From Mobilicoccus massiliensis (GTDB lineage Bacteria; Actinomycetota; Actinomycetes; Actinomycetales; Dermatophilaceae), in assembly GCF_000826525.2 (NCBI RefSeq), contig NZ_LN651325.1, positions 62,001-126,000 on the forward strand: a stretch of DNA of 64,000 bases. Direction: 5' to 3'. The position numbers and the translations under genes are program-made. This document shows positions 51,620 through 60,903 of this stretch, in pieces. Each line of letters opens with the position of its first letter. Positions within the stretch are counted from its first letter, which is position 1. Under the pieces are notes generated by a model. It saw nothing but the letters and a program-made list of their open reading frames with translations, ran no database searches and was not told the origin of the DNA.

Positions 51620-53188
51620 GTGCTCGATCGACTCAGTCCCCTCGACGCCTCGTTCCTCTACCTCGAGGAGCCGGAGACCGCCCTGCACGTCGGCTCGGTG
51701 ATGATCCTCGAGGGTGCGGCGGGCCGACGGGCGCGCCGGGGTTCGGCGCCTCTCGATCACGACGCGCTCGTCGCGCTGGTCTCCGACCGCATCGGGGAGT
51801 CCTCCCGCTACCGCCAGCGCGTGCGCGAGCTGCCGGGGCGCATCTCGGGGCCGGTGTGGGTCGACGACGTCGACTTCGACATCACCTACCACGTCCGACG
51901 CTCCGCACTGCCCGCCCCCGGATCGGAGGAGCAGCTCGCGGAGTTCGTCGCCCGCATCCAGAGCCGGCCCCTGGACCGGCAGCATCCGCTGTGGGAGATC
52001 TACGTCGTCGAAGGCCTCGAGGGTGGACGTACCGCCCTCGTGACCAAGACACACCAGACCCTCGTCGACGGGGTGACGGCCGTCGACATCGGGCACCTCC
52101 TGCTCGACACCGAGCCGAACCCCGACATCCCGACGCCCCCGCCGTGGCGGCCCCGCCGCGAACCGCACGACGCGGCCCTGCTCGCCGACGCCGTGCTCGA
52201 GGCCGTCCGCCGACCTCTCACCGTCGCCGATCGGGTTCGCGGCGGAGTCGTCGACGGCGTCTCGGGCTTCGCTCGGCGCACGCTCGGTGGCGTGGGCAGT
52301 CTCCTCGCGCAGGCGGCCCGCACGGCGGCCAGCCCGGCTCCGGCGAGCGCGCTCAACACCCGCGTGCGGGCACCCCGCCGGTTCCACATGCTTCGCACCG
52401 ACCTCGTCGAGTACCGGATGATCCGCGACGCGATCGCGAACGGTGCCCGGCCGGTCGACGTGACGATCACCGACGTCGCCCTCACGGTGCTCACCGGAGG
52501 TCTGCGCACGTGGCTGCAGGCGCGTGGCGAGCCCGTGCACTCCGCGACGACGGTGCGGGCCATGGTTCCGGTGAGCATCTCGGAGGGGCCGGCCGAGGAC
52601 GAGCCGTTGGAGAACAGCGTGTCCTCCAGCCAGGTCGTGGCCTGCTTCGTCGACCTACCCGTGGGGGAGCCGAACGGCCGTCTGCGGCTGGAACGCATCG
52701 CGTACCAGACCCGGCACCAGACCCGCAGCTCGCGGGCGTTGCCGGCGAGTTCCCTCACGAGCATCGTCGGGTTCGCCCCGGCGACGCTGCACCACCTCGG
52801 CGCGCGCGTGGCCGGCGCGGTCTCGAGGCGGATGTTCAACCTCGTCGTCACCAACGTGCCGGGCCCTCAGAAGCCGCTCTACGTGGGCAGCGCCCGCATG
52901 ATCGCGACCTACCCGGTCATGCCGCTCACGCCCGGGCAGGCGCTCGCGATCGGCCTGACCTCCTACGACGGAGAGGTCTTCCTCGGGCTCAACGGCGACC
53001 GGGCCGCGATGAGCGACCTCGACGTGCTCGCGGACGGGGTACTCGAGGCGCTCGAGGAGCTCACCACGACCGTGGGCACCGGGGCCGCTGGGGGTTCTGA
53101 GGGCTCTGGGGGTTCTGAGGGCTCTGGGGTCATCATCGACACCGACGACACATCGACACCGACGACACCATCGATACCGAAGACATGA
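51620..53188 (+). CDS. WS/DGAT acyltransferase family protein
   Basis: A 522-residue member of the wax ester synthase/diacylglycerol acyltransferase family. The N-terminal LDRLSPLDASFLYLEEPETALHVGS and the PLWEIYVVEGLEGGR and TNVPGPQKPLY motifs are standard. The active-site HHxxxDG reads THQTLVDG: the first His is Thr, while the catalytic second His, Asp and Gly remain. CACGAT ends 6 nt before the GTG at 51620. The last about 30 residues come from short DNA tandem repeats. In M. tuberculosis, tgs3 (Rv3234c) sits at the same place beside Rv3235. Confidence 0.88.
   Translation: MLDRLSPLDASFLYLEEPETALHVGSVMILEGAAGRRARRGSAPLDHDALVALVSDRIGESSRYRQRVRELPGRISGPVWVDDVDFDITYHVRRSALPAPGSEEQLAEFVARIQSRPLDRQHPLWEIYVVEGLEGGRTALVTKTHQTLVDGVTAVDIGHLLLDTEPNPDIPTPPPWRPRREPHDAALLADAVLEAVRRPLTVADRVRGGVVDGVSGFARRTLGGVGSLLAQAARTAASPAPASALNTRVRAPRRFHMLRTDLVEYRMIRDAIANGARPVDVTITDVALTVLTGGLRTWLQARGEPVHSATTVRAMVPVSISEGPAEDEPLENSVSSSQVVACFVDLPVGEPNGRLRLERIAYQTRHQTRSSRALPASSLTSIVGFAPATLHHLGARVAGAVSRRMFNLVVTNVPGPQKPLYVGSARMIATYPVMPLTPGQALAIGLTSYDGEVFLGLNGDRAAMSDLDVLADGVLEALEELTTTVGTGAAGGSEGSGGSEGSGVIIDTDDTSTPTTPSIPKT
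53089..53180 (+). repeat. short tandem repeats at the 3' end of the WS/DGAT gene
   Basis: An 18-bp Gly/Ser-Glu-Gly-Ser unit occurs twice around 53091-53127. It is followed by an about 17-bp ATCGACACCGACGAC unit occurring about two and a half times (53134-53178). They encode GGSEGSGGSEGSG and DTDDTSTPTTPS. Confidence 0.7.
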
Positions 53189-53201
53189 CGGAGGACCGGA
53201 G

Positions 53202-53579
53202 ATGAGCGTGCGGGTGTATCTGGCCGCGGGGGCCGGCGGGGTGCGGTCGCTGCGCGACGCGGGAACCGTGCGGGCGCCCGGTTATGCGGTCACGCCGGCG
53301 ATGCGGGCGGCCGATCCGCGCGCCGACGAGGAGGACCTCGAGTACGAGGCCGCCCTGCTCGCCGAGGGCGACCTGCGTTCTCGCGACGGGGCGGTCGTCG
53401 TCGTCGCGGCCGACGTGTCGCGGCTGCCGGCCGAGCACGAGCCCGGCGCGGAGCTCGAGGTGCCGGCGTCGTCGGTGGTCGCCCTCCACGTGGCCGAACA
53501 CGGCGCGAGCGAGGACGAGGAACTGCTCTGGTACGACGCCACCGAACTGGACGACGTCGCAGCCTACCTCGGGATCTGA
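53202..53579 (+). CDS. DUF6912 family protein
   Basis: A 125-residue acidic protein of unknown function. It begins VRVYLAAGAGGVRSLRDAG, then APGYAVTPAMRAADPRADEEDLEYEAAL, and ends LLWYDATELDDVAAYL, the pattern of the actinobacterial DUF6912 group (M. tuberculosis Rv3231c type). GGAGGACCGGAG precedes the ATG. It follows the WS/DGAT gene by 13 nt and probably shares its transcript. Its 3' end overlaps a convergent small gene by 16 nt. Confidence 0.85.
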   Translation: MSVRVYLAAGAGGVRSLRDAGTVRAPGYAVTPAMRAADPRADEEDLEYEAALLAEGDLRSRDGAVVVVAADVSRLPAEHEPGAELEVPASSVVALHVAEHGASEDEELLWYDATELDDVAAYLGI

Positions 53580-53881
53580 TCGTTCCCCAGTTCCTCGCAC
53601 ACCCGACGGCAGGCGGCGCGCAGCGCGGTGTGGGGGTGGGGACGGCCCGATCTCGTGGGCCGGGCGTCGCGCAATGCCGCGGCGAACTCGGCGAGCGCGT
53701 CACCGAGAACGTCGAGGGCGCGGGCGAGTTCGGCCACGTCCGCGCGCGTGCCGGCGGTGGGCGCCGTCTCGGGCAGCCCCGGCGTGGGGGCGTTCGCCGT
53801 GCTCTCGCGCAGCCGGTGGGCGCCCGAACGCAGGTCGGCGGCCAGCACGGCGCACGAGGCCGGGTCGCCCGCGCGGGTCAC
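53564..53881 (-). CDS. hypothetical small helical protein
   Basis: A 105-residue protein I do not recognise. It is Ala-rich, with a first helix AVLAADLRSGAHRLRES, a Pro/Thr linker and a second helix DVAELARALDVLGDALAEFAAALRDA. The helix-linker-helix outline recalls ESAT-6/WXG-like proteins, but no WxG turn is present. It overlaps its upstream partner as ATGA and the convergent DUF6912 gene by 16 nt. Confidence 0.6.
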   Translation of the reverse strand: MTRAGDPASCAVLAADLRSGAHRLRESTANAPTPGLPETAPTAGTRADVAELARALDVLGDALAEFAAALRDARPTRSGRPHPHTALRAACRRVCEELGNDQIPR

Positions 53882-54078
53882 CGGGCCCCCTCGGACACGT
53901 CGCCGGAAGACGCTGCGAGGAGCCGTTCGAGTCGTGCCTCGATGAGGTCGAGCGCGTCGTCCAGGACGAGTTGCGTCCGATCGTCGCCGGTATCGGGGGC
54001 GGCGCAGCTCAGGCGGTCGAGCAGACCGGCCGCCACCTCGGGGAGCCCGCTCGTGCTCCCTGCCGTCTCGATGTCCAC
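53878..54078 (-). CDS. hypothetical small protein, leaderless, coupled to the next gene
   Basis: A 66-residue acidic/helical protein (GLLDRLSCAAPD, then LVLDDALDLIEARLERLL). The GTG at 54078 lies 6 nt after TACCCT (54090-54085 on the minus strand), a leaderless start. An ATG at 54237 would add a long Arg/Pro-rich stretch that looks non-coding. The two-gene unit sits between DUF6912 and NAD-glutamate dehydrogenase. Unknown function. Confidence 0.62.
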   Translation of the reverse strand: MDIETAGSTSGLPEVAAGLLDRLSCAAPDTGDDRTQLVLDDALDLIEARLERLLAASSGDVSEGAR

Positions 54079-54177
54079 CCCCTCAGGGTACGGCTGCGCA
54101 GGTCGGAGGCGCCTACGACGGCTCCCGCGCAGCTCATCGGTTCCGCGGAACGGCGGGCAGGACCCGTGTGACCCTCC

Positions 54178-54183
54178 TAGCAT
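54178..54183 (+). promoter_or_regulatory. -10 element of the glutamate dehydrogenase gene
   Basis: TAGCAT, about 45 nt before the ATG at 54228. It supports that start over an upstream in-frame one at 54168. Confidence 0.5.
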
Positions 54184-54227
54184 CGTCAGAGCAGGGACCA
54201 GGTCGTTCGAACGAAGGGGAGAGGGCG

Positions 54228-57200
54228 ATGGCGACATCGTTGGAGGAATCTCGGCAGCAGCTGCTGGACTCGGCCGCGGAGATGGTCGACCGGCAGGAAG
54301 GAGAGTCCGCCCGACTGTTGTTGACGCGCTACTACCGGCACATGCTCACCGAGGATCTGCTGGCGCGTCGCCCCGAGGACCTCGTGGGGGCCGCCCTCTC
54401 GCAGCGGGCGCTCGCCTACGACCGCCCCGTCGGCGTGCCCAAGGTGCGGGTCTTCACCCCGTCGGTCGAGCAGGAGGGATGGTCGACCGGTAACACCGTC
54501 GTCGAGGTCGTCACCGACGACATGCCCTTCCTCGTCGACTCCATCACCGCCGAGCTCGCCCGGCAGGGCCGCGCGCTGCACCTGCTCGTCCACCCGCAGA
54601 TGGTCGTGCGGCGCGATGCCGCCGGCGTGCTGTCCGAGGTGCTCGACGTCGACGTCGACGAGCCTCACGAGGGATTCGGGGTGGTCACCGAGTCGTGGAT
54701 GCACCTGCAGATCGCCCGGGAGAGCGACCCCGCCGAACGCGAGCGCCTCGCCGACTCCCTGCTGCGCATCCTCGAGGACGTGCGCGTGTCGGTCGAGGAC
54801 TGGCCCAAGATGACGGGCAAGGCCGCCGAGGTCGCCGAGCAGCTTCGCGACCACCCGCCGGCCGGCATCGACGCCGCGGACGTCGACCAGGTGCGCGGAC
54901 TGCTCGACTGGATGGCCGCCGGACAGTTCACGTTCCTCGGCTACCGCCAGTACGAGCTCGTCGAGGAGGGCGGACGCCCCGCGGAGAAGCCCGTGTCGGG
55001 CACCGGCCTCGGCCTACTGCGCCACGACGGGCGCAACGAGGCCGTCGACGGCATCGAACGCGTGAGCGTGCTGCCGGCGGGCCCCGTGGCCGAGAAGGCG
55101 GGGGAGCGGAGGCTGGAGGTCATCACCAAGGCGAACTCCCGCAGCACCGTGCACCGTTCGGCCTACCTCGACTACGTCGGCGTCAAGACCTTCGACGAGT
55201 CCGGGGCCGTCACCGGCGAGCACCGGTTCCTCGGCCTGTTCACGGCGAGCGCCTACACGTGGTCGGTGCGCACCGTGCCCTACCTCGCCGAGAAGGTCGA
55301 GACCATCATGGAGCGCAGCGGCTTCTCCCCGGAGTCGCACCTCGGCAAAGACCTGCTCGGCATCCTCGAGACCTACCCCCGCGACGAGCTCTTCCAGGCC
55401 GACGTCGAGAGCCTCACCGAGACCGCGGTCGCCGTCGTGCACCTGCGCGAGCAGCGCCGCACGAGGCTGTTCCTGCGCAAGGACGAGTACAACCGCTACA
55501 TGTCATGCCTGGTGTACATCCCGCGCGACCGCTACACCACCCCGGTGCGCCTGCGCATGGAGTCCCTGCTCAAGGAGGCGTTCAACGGCGCGAACGTCGA
55601 GTACACGACCCGCGTGTCGGAGTCGAACCTCGCCCGGCTGCACTTCGTGGTGCGCGTCGAGCCCGGCCAGGAACTGCCCGACGTCGACGTCGAGGAGCTG
55701 CAGCGCCGTCTCGTCGACACGACGCGCTCGTGGGACGAGGATCTCGCCGACTCCGCGCGCGCCGAGAACGGCGAGGAGCAGGCCAGCCGCCTGCTGTCGA
55801 GGTACGGCCGGGGCTTCCCCGAGGGCTACAAGGCCGACTTCTCCCCGCGCATCGCCGTCGCCGACCTGCGCCATCTCGAGCAGCTCGAGGGGGAGGGCGA
55901 CTTCCGGCTCAACCTCTACCGGCCTGCCTCGGCCCCTCAGGGCGAGCGGCGCCTCAAGTTGTACCGGCGCGGCAGCCTGACGCTGAGCAACGTGCTGCCG
56001 GTCTTCGCCGACATGGGTCTGCAGGTCATCGACGAGCGTCCGTACGAGGTGGTGGACTCCACCGGCACCGTCTTCCACATCTACGACTTCGGCCTGCGGG
56101 CGCCCTCGGAGTCCTCCTGGACGCAGGGGCCCGAGGGCGTGCGCGACGCGTTCCAGGACGCGTTCAAGGCGGTGTGGACGGGCCTGGCCGAGAGTGACGG
56201 CTTCAACGCGCTCGTCCTCACCGCCGGCCTCACGTGGCGGCAGGTCGTCATCCTGCGCACGATCGTGAAGTACCTGCGGCAGACGGGTACGACGTTCAGC
56301 AACCGGTACATCGAGGACACGCTGCGCACCAACTCCCACATCGCGCGGCTCGTCGTGGAGTTGTTCGAGGCCCGCTTCGACCCCGACCACCCCAGCGGCG
56401 ACGACATGGAGGCCCGCCGGGAGGCACAGCAGGCCGTCGAGGCCGCGATCCTCGAGGCGTTGGAGGACGTGACGAGCCTCGACGAGGACCGCATCGTCCG
56501 CTCCTTCCTCGACGTCATCGACGGCACCCTGCGCACGAACTTCTACCAGCGGCGCACCCTCGAGGACGGCACCGAGACCTTCAAGGAGACGGTGTGCCTC
56601 AAGCTCGACCCGCGGTCCATCCAGTGGCTGCCCGAGCCCCGGCCGATGTTCGAGGTCTGGTGCTACGGCCCCCGCGTCGAGGGCGTCCACCTGCGCTTCG
56701 GCAAGGTCGCCCGCGGCGGCCTGCGCTGGAGCGACCGGCGCGAGGACTTCCGCACCGAGGTCCTCGGCCTCGTCAAGGCGCAGATGGTGAAGAACGCCGT
56801 CATCGTGCCCACCGGCAGCAAGGGCGGGTTCGTCGCCAAGCAGCTGCCCGACCCGAGCGATCGTGACGCGTGGATGGCCGAGGGCATCGAGGCGTACAAG
56901 CTGTTCATCTCGAGCCTGCTCGACGTCACCGACAACCTCGTCAAGGGCGAGGTCGTCGCGCCCCCGCGCGTCGTGCGGCACGACCCCGACGACACCTACC
57001 TCGTCGTCGCCGCCGACAAGGGCACGGCCAAGTTCTCCGACATCGCCAACGGCGTGGCTCAGTCGTACGGGTTCTGGCTGGACGACGCGTTCGCCTCCGG
57101 CGGCTCGGCGGGCTACGACCACAAGGGCATGGGCATCACCGCCCGCGGCGCGTGGGAGTCGGTCAAGCGTCACTTCCGCGAGCTCGGCCACGACACCCAG

Positions 57201-59129
57201 ACCGAGGACTTCACCGTCGTCGGCGTCGGTGACATGAGCGGCGACGTGTTCGGCAACGGCATGCTGCTCTCGGAGCACATCCGGCTCGTGTGCGCGTTCG
57301 ACCACCGGCACGTCTTCGTCGACCCCGACCCCGACGCGGCGAGCACGTACGCCGAGCGCCGGCGGCTGTTCGATCTTCCGCGCTCCTCGTGGGCCGACTT
57401 CGACACCTCGCTCATGAGCGAGGGCGGCGGCGTCTTCCCCCGCACGGCCAAGTCGATCGCGATCACCCCGCAGATGCGCGAGGCCCTCGGCCTCGCCGAC
57501 GACGTCGAGCGGCTCACGCCCAACGAGCTCATCCACGCCGCGCTGCTCGCGCCGGTCGACCTGCTGTGGAACGGCGGCATCGGCACCTACATCAAGGCGT
57601 CGGTCGAGAGCAACGCCCAGATCGGCGACCGCGCGAACGACGCCATCCGCGTCGACGGAGAGGAGTTGCGGGCCAAGGTCGTCGGCGAGGGCGGAAACCT
57701 CGGCGCGAGTCAGCTCGGTCGCATCGAGGCCGCACTGCACGGGGTGCGGATCAACACCGACGCCATCGACAACTCGGCCGGTGTCGACACCTCCGACCAC
57801 GAGGTCAACATCAAGATCCTCCTCACCGGCCTCATGCGCGACGACGACCTCACGCTCAAGCAGCGCAACGAGCTGCTCGCGTCGATGACCGACGACGTCG
57901 CCACGAAGGTGCTGCGCGACAACTACGAGCAGAACGTGCTGCTCGGCAACGCGCGCAGGCAGGAATACCAGATGGTCGGGGTGCACCAGCGGTTCATGAA
58001 CTGGCTCTCCGAGCGTGGCGAGCTCGACCGCGAGCTCGAGTTCCTCCCCTCCGACGCCCGCATCGAGCAGCGCGTGGCCGAGGGACGGGGGCTCACCTCG
58101 CCGGAGTTCGCGGTGCTCGTGGCCTACTCCAAGCTCGCGCTCAAGGCCGACCTCATGGAGAGCGACCTGCCCGACGAGCCGTGGTTCGAGAGCAGCCTCG
58201 CCGAGTACTTCCCGGAGCCGATCCAGCAGCGCTTCGGTGCCAACCTCGCCGAGCACCCGCTGCGGCGCGAGATCATCGTCAACTCGGTGGCCAACTCGAT
58301 CGTCAACCGTGGCGGCATCACGTTCGTCTACCGCACGATCGAGGAGACGAGCGCGACGACCGACCAGATCGCGCGCGCGTTCGTCATCGCCCGCGAGGTC
58401 TTCGGACTCCGTGAGTTCGTGGAGCAGGTCGAGAACCTCGACAACGTCGTCTCCACCGACACACAGACCGCGCTCTACCTCGAGTTCCGGCGGCTCATGG
58501 ACCGGGCGGTGCGGTGGTTCCTGCAGAGCCGGCCCTCACCACTCGACGTGGGCGCCGAGATCAACCGGTTCCGCGACGCCGTACGCAATCTCGGCCCGCA
58601 GATTCCCGAGTTGCTCATCGGTACCGAGGGCGACCGGCTGCGTGCCGAGGCGCAGAAGTACACGGAGCAGGGCGTGCCCGAGGAGCTCGCGGTGCTCGCC
58701 GCGTCGCTGCTCGACCGGTTCAGCATCCTCGACATCGTCGAACTCGCCCACGAGCGCGACGACTCGATCGAGAGCGTGGCGGCGCTGTACTTCGCCACGT
58801 CCGAGCGGTTCGACGTCGACGTCATGCTCAACCGTGTCGCGCGGCTGCCGCGGGAGGACCGGTGGGACGCCCTCGCTCGGGGTGCCATGCGGGACGACCT
58901 GTACGCCGTGCTCGAGGGGCTGACCCGGGTCATCGACGACGCGACCGACAGCTCGGCGCAGCCCTCCGAGCGTCTCGACGAGTGGTGTACGGCCAACGCC
59001 ACCTCCCTCGAACGGGGGGCCACGGCGCTCGCCGACATCGCCGCGTTGGAGGACCCGGGAGTGGCGCCGCTCTCGGTGGCGCTGCGGACGCTGCGCGGTC
59101 TCGTGCGTTCCGGGAGCGCCACCAACTGA
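54228..59129 (+). CDS. gdh: NAD-specific glutamate dehydrogenase, large 180-kDa class
   Basis: A 1,633-residue enzyme that oxidatively deaminates glutamate to 2-oxoglutarate with NAD. The length matches the L-GDH180 class (M. tuberculosis Rv2476c, Streptomyces). The N-terminal about 700 residues hold ACT-like regulatory segments. The catalytic domain follows, with KVARGGLRWSDRREDFRTEVLGL, PTGSKGGFVAK (substrate lysines) and GVGDMSGDVFGNGML plus GEGGNLGASQLGRIE (NAD fold). GGGGAGAGGG precedes the ATG. It lies alone with its own promoter. Confidence 0.95.
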   Translation: MATSLEESRQQLLDSAAEMVDRQEGESARLLLTRYYRHMLTEDLLARRPEDLVGAALSQRALAYDRPVGVPKVRVFTPSVEQEGWSTGNTVVEVVTDDMPFLVDSITAELARQGRALHLLVHPQMVVRRDAAGVLSEVLDVDVDEPHEGFGVVTESWMHLQIARESDPAERERLADSLLRILEDVRVSVEDWPKMTGKAAEVAEQLRDHPPAGIDAADVDQVRGLLDWMAAGQFTFLGYRQYELVEEGGRPAEKPVSGTGLGLLRHDGRNEAVDGIERVSVLPAGPVAEKAGERRLEVITKANSRSTVHRSAYLDYVGVKTFDESGAVTGEHRFLGLFTASAYTWSVRTVPYLAEKVETIMERSGFSPESHLGKDLLGILETYPRDELFQADVESLTETAVAVVHLREQRRTRLFLRKDEYNRYMSCLVYIPRDRYTTPVRLRMESLLKEAFNGANVEYTTRVSESNLARLHFVVRVEPGQELPDVDVEELQRRLVDTTRSWDEDLADSARAENGEEQASRLLSRYGRGFPEGYKADFSPRIAVADLRHLEQLEGEGDFRLNLYRPASAPQGERRLKLYRRGSLTLSNVLPVFADMGLQVIDERPYEVVDSTGTVFHIYDFGLRAPSESSWTQGPEGVRDAFQDAFKAVWTGLAESDGFNALVLTAGLTWRQVVILRTIVKYLRQTGTTFSNRYIEDTLRTNSHIARLVVELFEARFDPDHPSGDDMEARREAQQAVEAAILEALEDVTSLDEDRIVRSFLDVIDGTLRTNFYQRRTLEDGTETFKETVCLKLDPRSIQWLPEPRPMFEVWCYGPRVEGVHLRFGKVARGGLRWSDRREDFRTEVLGLVKAQMVKNAVIVPTGSKGGFVAKQLPDPSDRDAWMAEGIEAYKLFISSLLDVTDNLVKGEVVAPPRVVRHDPDDTYLVVAADKGTAKFSDIANGVAQSYGFWLDDAFASGGSAGYDHKGMGITARGAWESVKRHFRELGHDTQTEDFTVVGVGDMSGDVFGNGMLLSEHIRLVCAFDHRHVFVDPDPDAASTYAERRRLFDLPRSSWADFDTSLMSEGGGVFPRTAKSIAITPQMREALGLADDVERLTPNELIHAALLAPVDLLWNGGIGTYIKASVESNAQIGDRANDAIRVDGEELRAKVVGEGGNLGASQLGRIEAALHGVRINTDAIDNSAGVDTSDHEVNIKILLTGLMRDDDLTLKQRNELLASMTDDVATKVLRDNYEQNVLLGNARRQEYQMVGVHQRFMNWLSERGELDRELEFLPSDARIEQRVAEGRGLTSPEFAVLVAYSKLALKADLMESDLPDEPWFESSLAEYFPEPIQQRFGANLAEHPLRREIIVNSVANSIVNRGGITFVYRTIEETSATTDQIARAFVIAREVFGLREFVEQVENLDNVVSTDTQTALYLEFRRLMDRAVRWFLQSRPSPLDVGAEINRFRDAVRNLGPQIPELLIGTEGDRLRAEAQKYTEQGVPEELAVLAASLLDRFSILDIVELAHERDDSIESVAALYFATSERFDVDVMLNRVARLPREDRWDALARGAMRDDLYAVLEGLTRVIDDATDSSAQPSERLDEWCTANATSLERGATALADIAALEDPGVAPLSVALRTLRGLVRSGSATN

Positions 59130-59148
59130 GCCGCCGCGCGTGCCTCGC

Positions 59149-59185
59149 CGGGGCCCCGCCGACCGATCCGGTCGCCGGGGCCCCG
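59149..59185 (+). terminator. terminator-like repeat after gdh
   Basis: Two copies of CGGGGCCCCG (59149-59158, 59176-59185), each self-complementary, can pair with each other around CCGATCCGG. The pdtaS -10 follows 2 nt later. Confidence 0.5.
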
Positions 59186-59187
59186 GC

Positions 59188-59193
59188 TACGCT
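59188..59193 (+). promoter_or_regulatory. -10 element of leaderless pdtaS
   Basis: TACGCT ends 6 nt before the ATG at 59200. No Shine-Dalgarno sequence is present. Confidence 0.6.
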
Positions 59194-59199
59194 GCGCAC

Positions 59200-60738
59200 A
59201 TGCCGTCGTTGAGCAGCAGTCTCGAACGCGTGGGGATGGCCCCGGCCGACGCCGAGTGGCTGCACCTGCTCGTGGGGGACTGGCAGATGATCTCCGATCT
59301 CTCGTTCGCCGACCTCGTCATGTGGGTGCGCGAGAACCCGTCGACCTGGACGTGCGTCACTCACGTGCGCCCCAACACCGGTCCGCTCGTGTTCTACGAC
59401 GACATGGTGGGCATGCACGCCGACGACGACCGCCGCGGCCTGCTCGCCAGGTGCCTGAGCGAACAGCGCATCGTCTGCTCCGACCGTCCGGCGTGGCTCG
59501 AGGATCAGCCGCTGCGGGAGGAGGCCGTGCCCGTCGTGCGCGAGGGGCGGTGCATCGCGGTGATGACCCGTCATTCCAACTTCGGCGCCATGCGCGCGCC
59601 GAGCCGTCTGGAGCTCACCTACCGCTCGACCGCCGACACGCTCGTCGGCATGATCGCCACCGGCGACTTCCCCCAGCCCGGCCTGCCGCCCGGCTACCGC
59701 CGCGGAGCCCCCCGGGTCGGCGACGGGGTCATGCGCCTCGACCTCGACGGGGTCGTCACCTACGCCAGCCCCAACGTCATCTCGGCGCTGCACCGGTTCG
59801 GCGAGCGCGGCCGGGTCGTCGGTGACTTCCTCAGCCGCATCGTCACCGACTGCGTCGACGACCATTCGGTCGTCGACGAGTCCCTGCCCCTGGTCCTCAC
59901 CGGCAAGGCGCCGATGCTCAGCGAGGTCGAGGGCGCGGGCACGACCCTCGTCATCCGCTCGATCCCGTTGTCGGACAACGGCACCCGCTTCGGCGCCCTC
60001 CTGCTCGTGCGCGACGTGAGCGAGCTGAGGCGGCGGGAACGCGACCTGCTCACCAAGGACGCGACGATCCGCGAGATCCACCACCGGGTCAAGAACAACC
60101 TGCAGACCGTGGCCGCCCTGCTGCGCCTCCAAGGGCGCCGGGTCACCGACGACCTCGCCAGGCAGGCGCTCGTGGAGGCCGAGCAGCGCATCGCGACCAT
60201 CGCGCTCGTGCACGACACGCTGAGCCGCACCATCGACGAGGCTGTCGACTTCGACGAGATCGTCGGCCGGGCCTTCACCTCCATCGTCGAGGTCGCGGCC
60301 CAGGGCGGCGGCGTCCGCTGGCAGTTCGAGGGCAGCTTCGGCATGGTCGCGGCCGAGGACGCCAACGCTCTCGCGATGGTCGTCACCGAACTCGTCAACA
60401 ACGCGGTCGAGCACGGCTTCCCCGCCGGCGGGCCCGCGGCCTCCGGCGAGGCCCCGGGGGGTGCGGCGGGACCCGGCGGGACCGTGCGCCTGCGCGCGAC
60501 CCGACGCCGGGAGGCCGAGGCGCAGTGGCTCACCGTCGACGTCGAGGACGACGGTGCGGGGCTGCCCGACGGCTTCCGGCCCGGGCGTTCAGGCCTGGGC
60601 ACTCAGATCGTCAGTGCGCTGGTGCAGGACCTGCGAGGCTCCATCGTGTGGAGCGCCCGCGAGGGCGGAGGCACCCGGGTCCGGTTCGAGGCGCGGCTGC
60701 GACCCCTGGGCAGTGGAGACCGGGCCTCGTCGCTGTGA
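59200..60738 (+). CDS. pdtaS: soluble sensor histidine kinase PdtaS
   Basis: A 512-residue cytosolic HisKA_2/HWE-type kinase. An N-terminal GAF domain (about 1-150) and a PAS domain (about 170-280) precede the phosphoacceptor motif REIHHRVKNNLQTVAALLRLQ (His294/His295) and the HATPase with ALAMVVTELVNNAVEHGF and DDGAGLPDGF. PdtaS phosphorylates the RNA-binding antiterminator PdtaR in mycobacteria. A pdtaR gene is not next to it here. An insertion of Gly/Ala/Pro near residues 408-425 breaks the ATP lid region. Its stop codon lies in a 15-bp tandem repeat. Confidence 0.93.
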   Translation: MPSLSSSLERVGMAPADAEWLHLLVGDWQMISDLSFADLVMWVRENPSTWTCVTHVRPNTGPLVFYDDMVGMHADDDRRGLLARCLSEQRIVCSDRPAWLEDQPLREEAVPVVREGRCIAVMTRHSNFGAMRAPSRLELTYRSTADTLVGMIATGDFPQPGLPPGYRRGAPRVGDGVMRLDLDGVVTYASPNVISALHRFGERGRVVGDFLSRIVTDCVDDHSVVDESLPLVLTGKAPMLSEVEGAGTTLVIRSIPLSDNGTRFGALLLVRDVSELRRRERDLLTKDATIREIHHRVKNNLQTVAALLRLQGRRVTDDLARQALVEAEQRIATIALVHDTLSRTIDEAVDFDEIVGRAFTSIVEVAAQGGGVRWQFEGSFGMVAAEDANALAMVVTELVNNAVEHGFPAGGPAASGEAPGGAAGPGGTVRLRATRRREAEAQWLTVDVEDDGAGLPDGFRPGRSGLGTQIVSALVQDLRGSIVWSAREGGGTRVRFEARLRPLGSGDRASSL

Positions 60739-60758
60739 ATACCGTCGCTGTGAGTACC
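60729..60758 (+). repeat. 15-bp tandem duplication across the pdtaS stop codon
   Basis: Two copies (60729-60743 and 60744-60758) differ at one base. The TGA stop of pdtaS is in the first copy. Confidence 0.75.
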
Positions 60759-60812
60759 AGCGCCAGGAGCAGGTGCATCATGACGAGCGTCGTGTCCACC
60801 CGCCCGGACATG

Positions 60813-60848
60813 CGTGATGACCGGCCCGCGAGGGAACCGGTCATCACG
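60813..60848. terminator. bidirectional terminator between pdtaS and whiB1
   Basis: Perfect 12-bp arms (60813-60824 and 60837-60848) with a 12-nt loop, between convergent genes. Confidence 0.85.
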
Positions 60849-60903
60849 AATGCGGTCGTCGGTGTGACGGTGTGGTCAGATGGGCTGCCCCCGCCCGGGA
60901 GGG

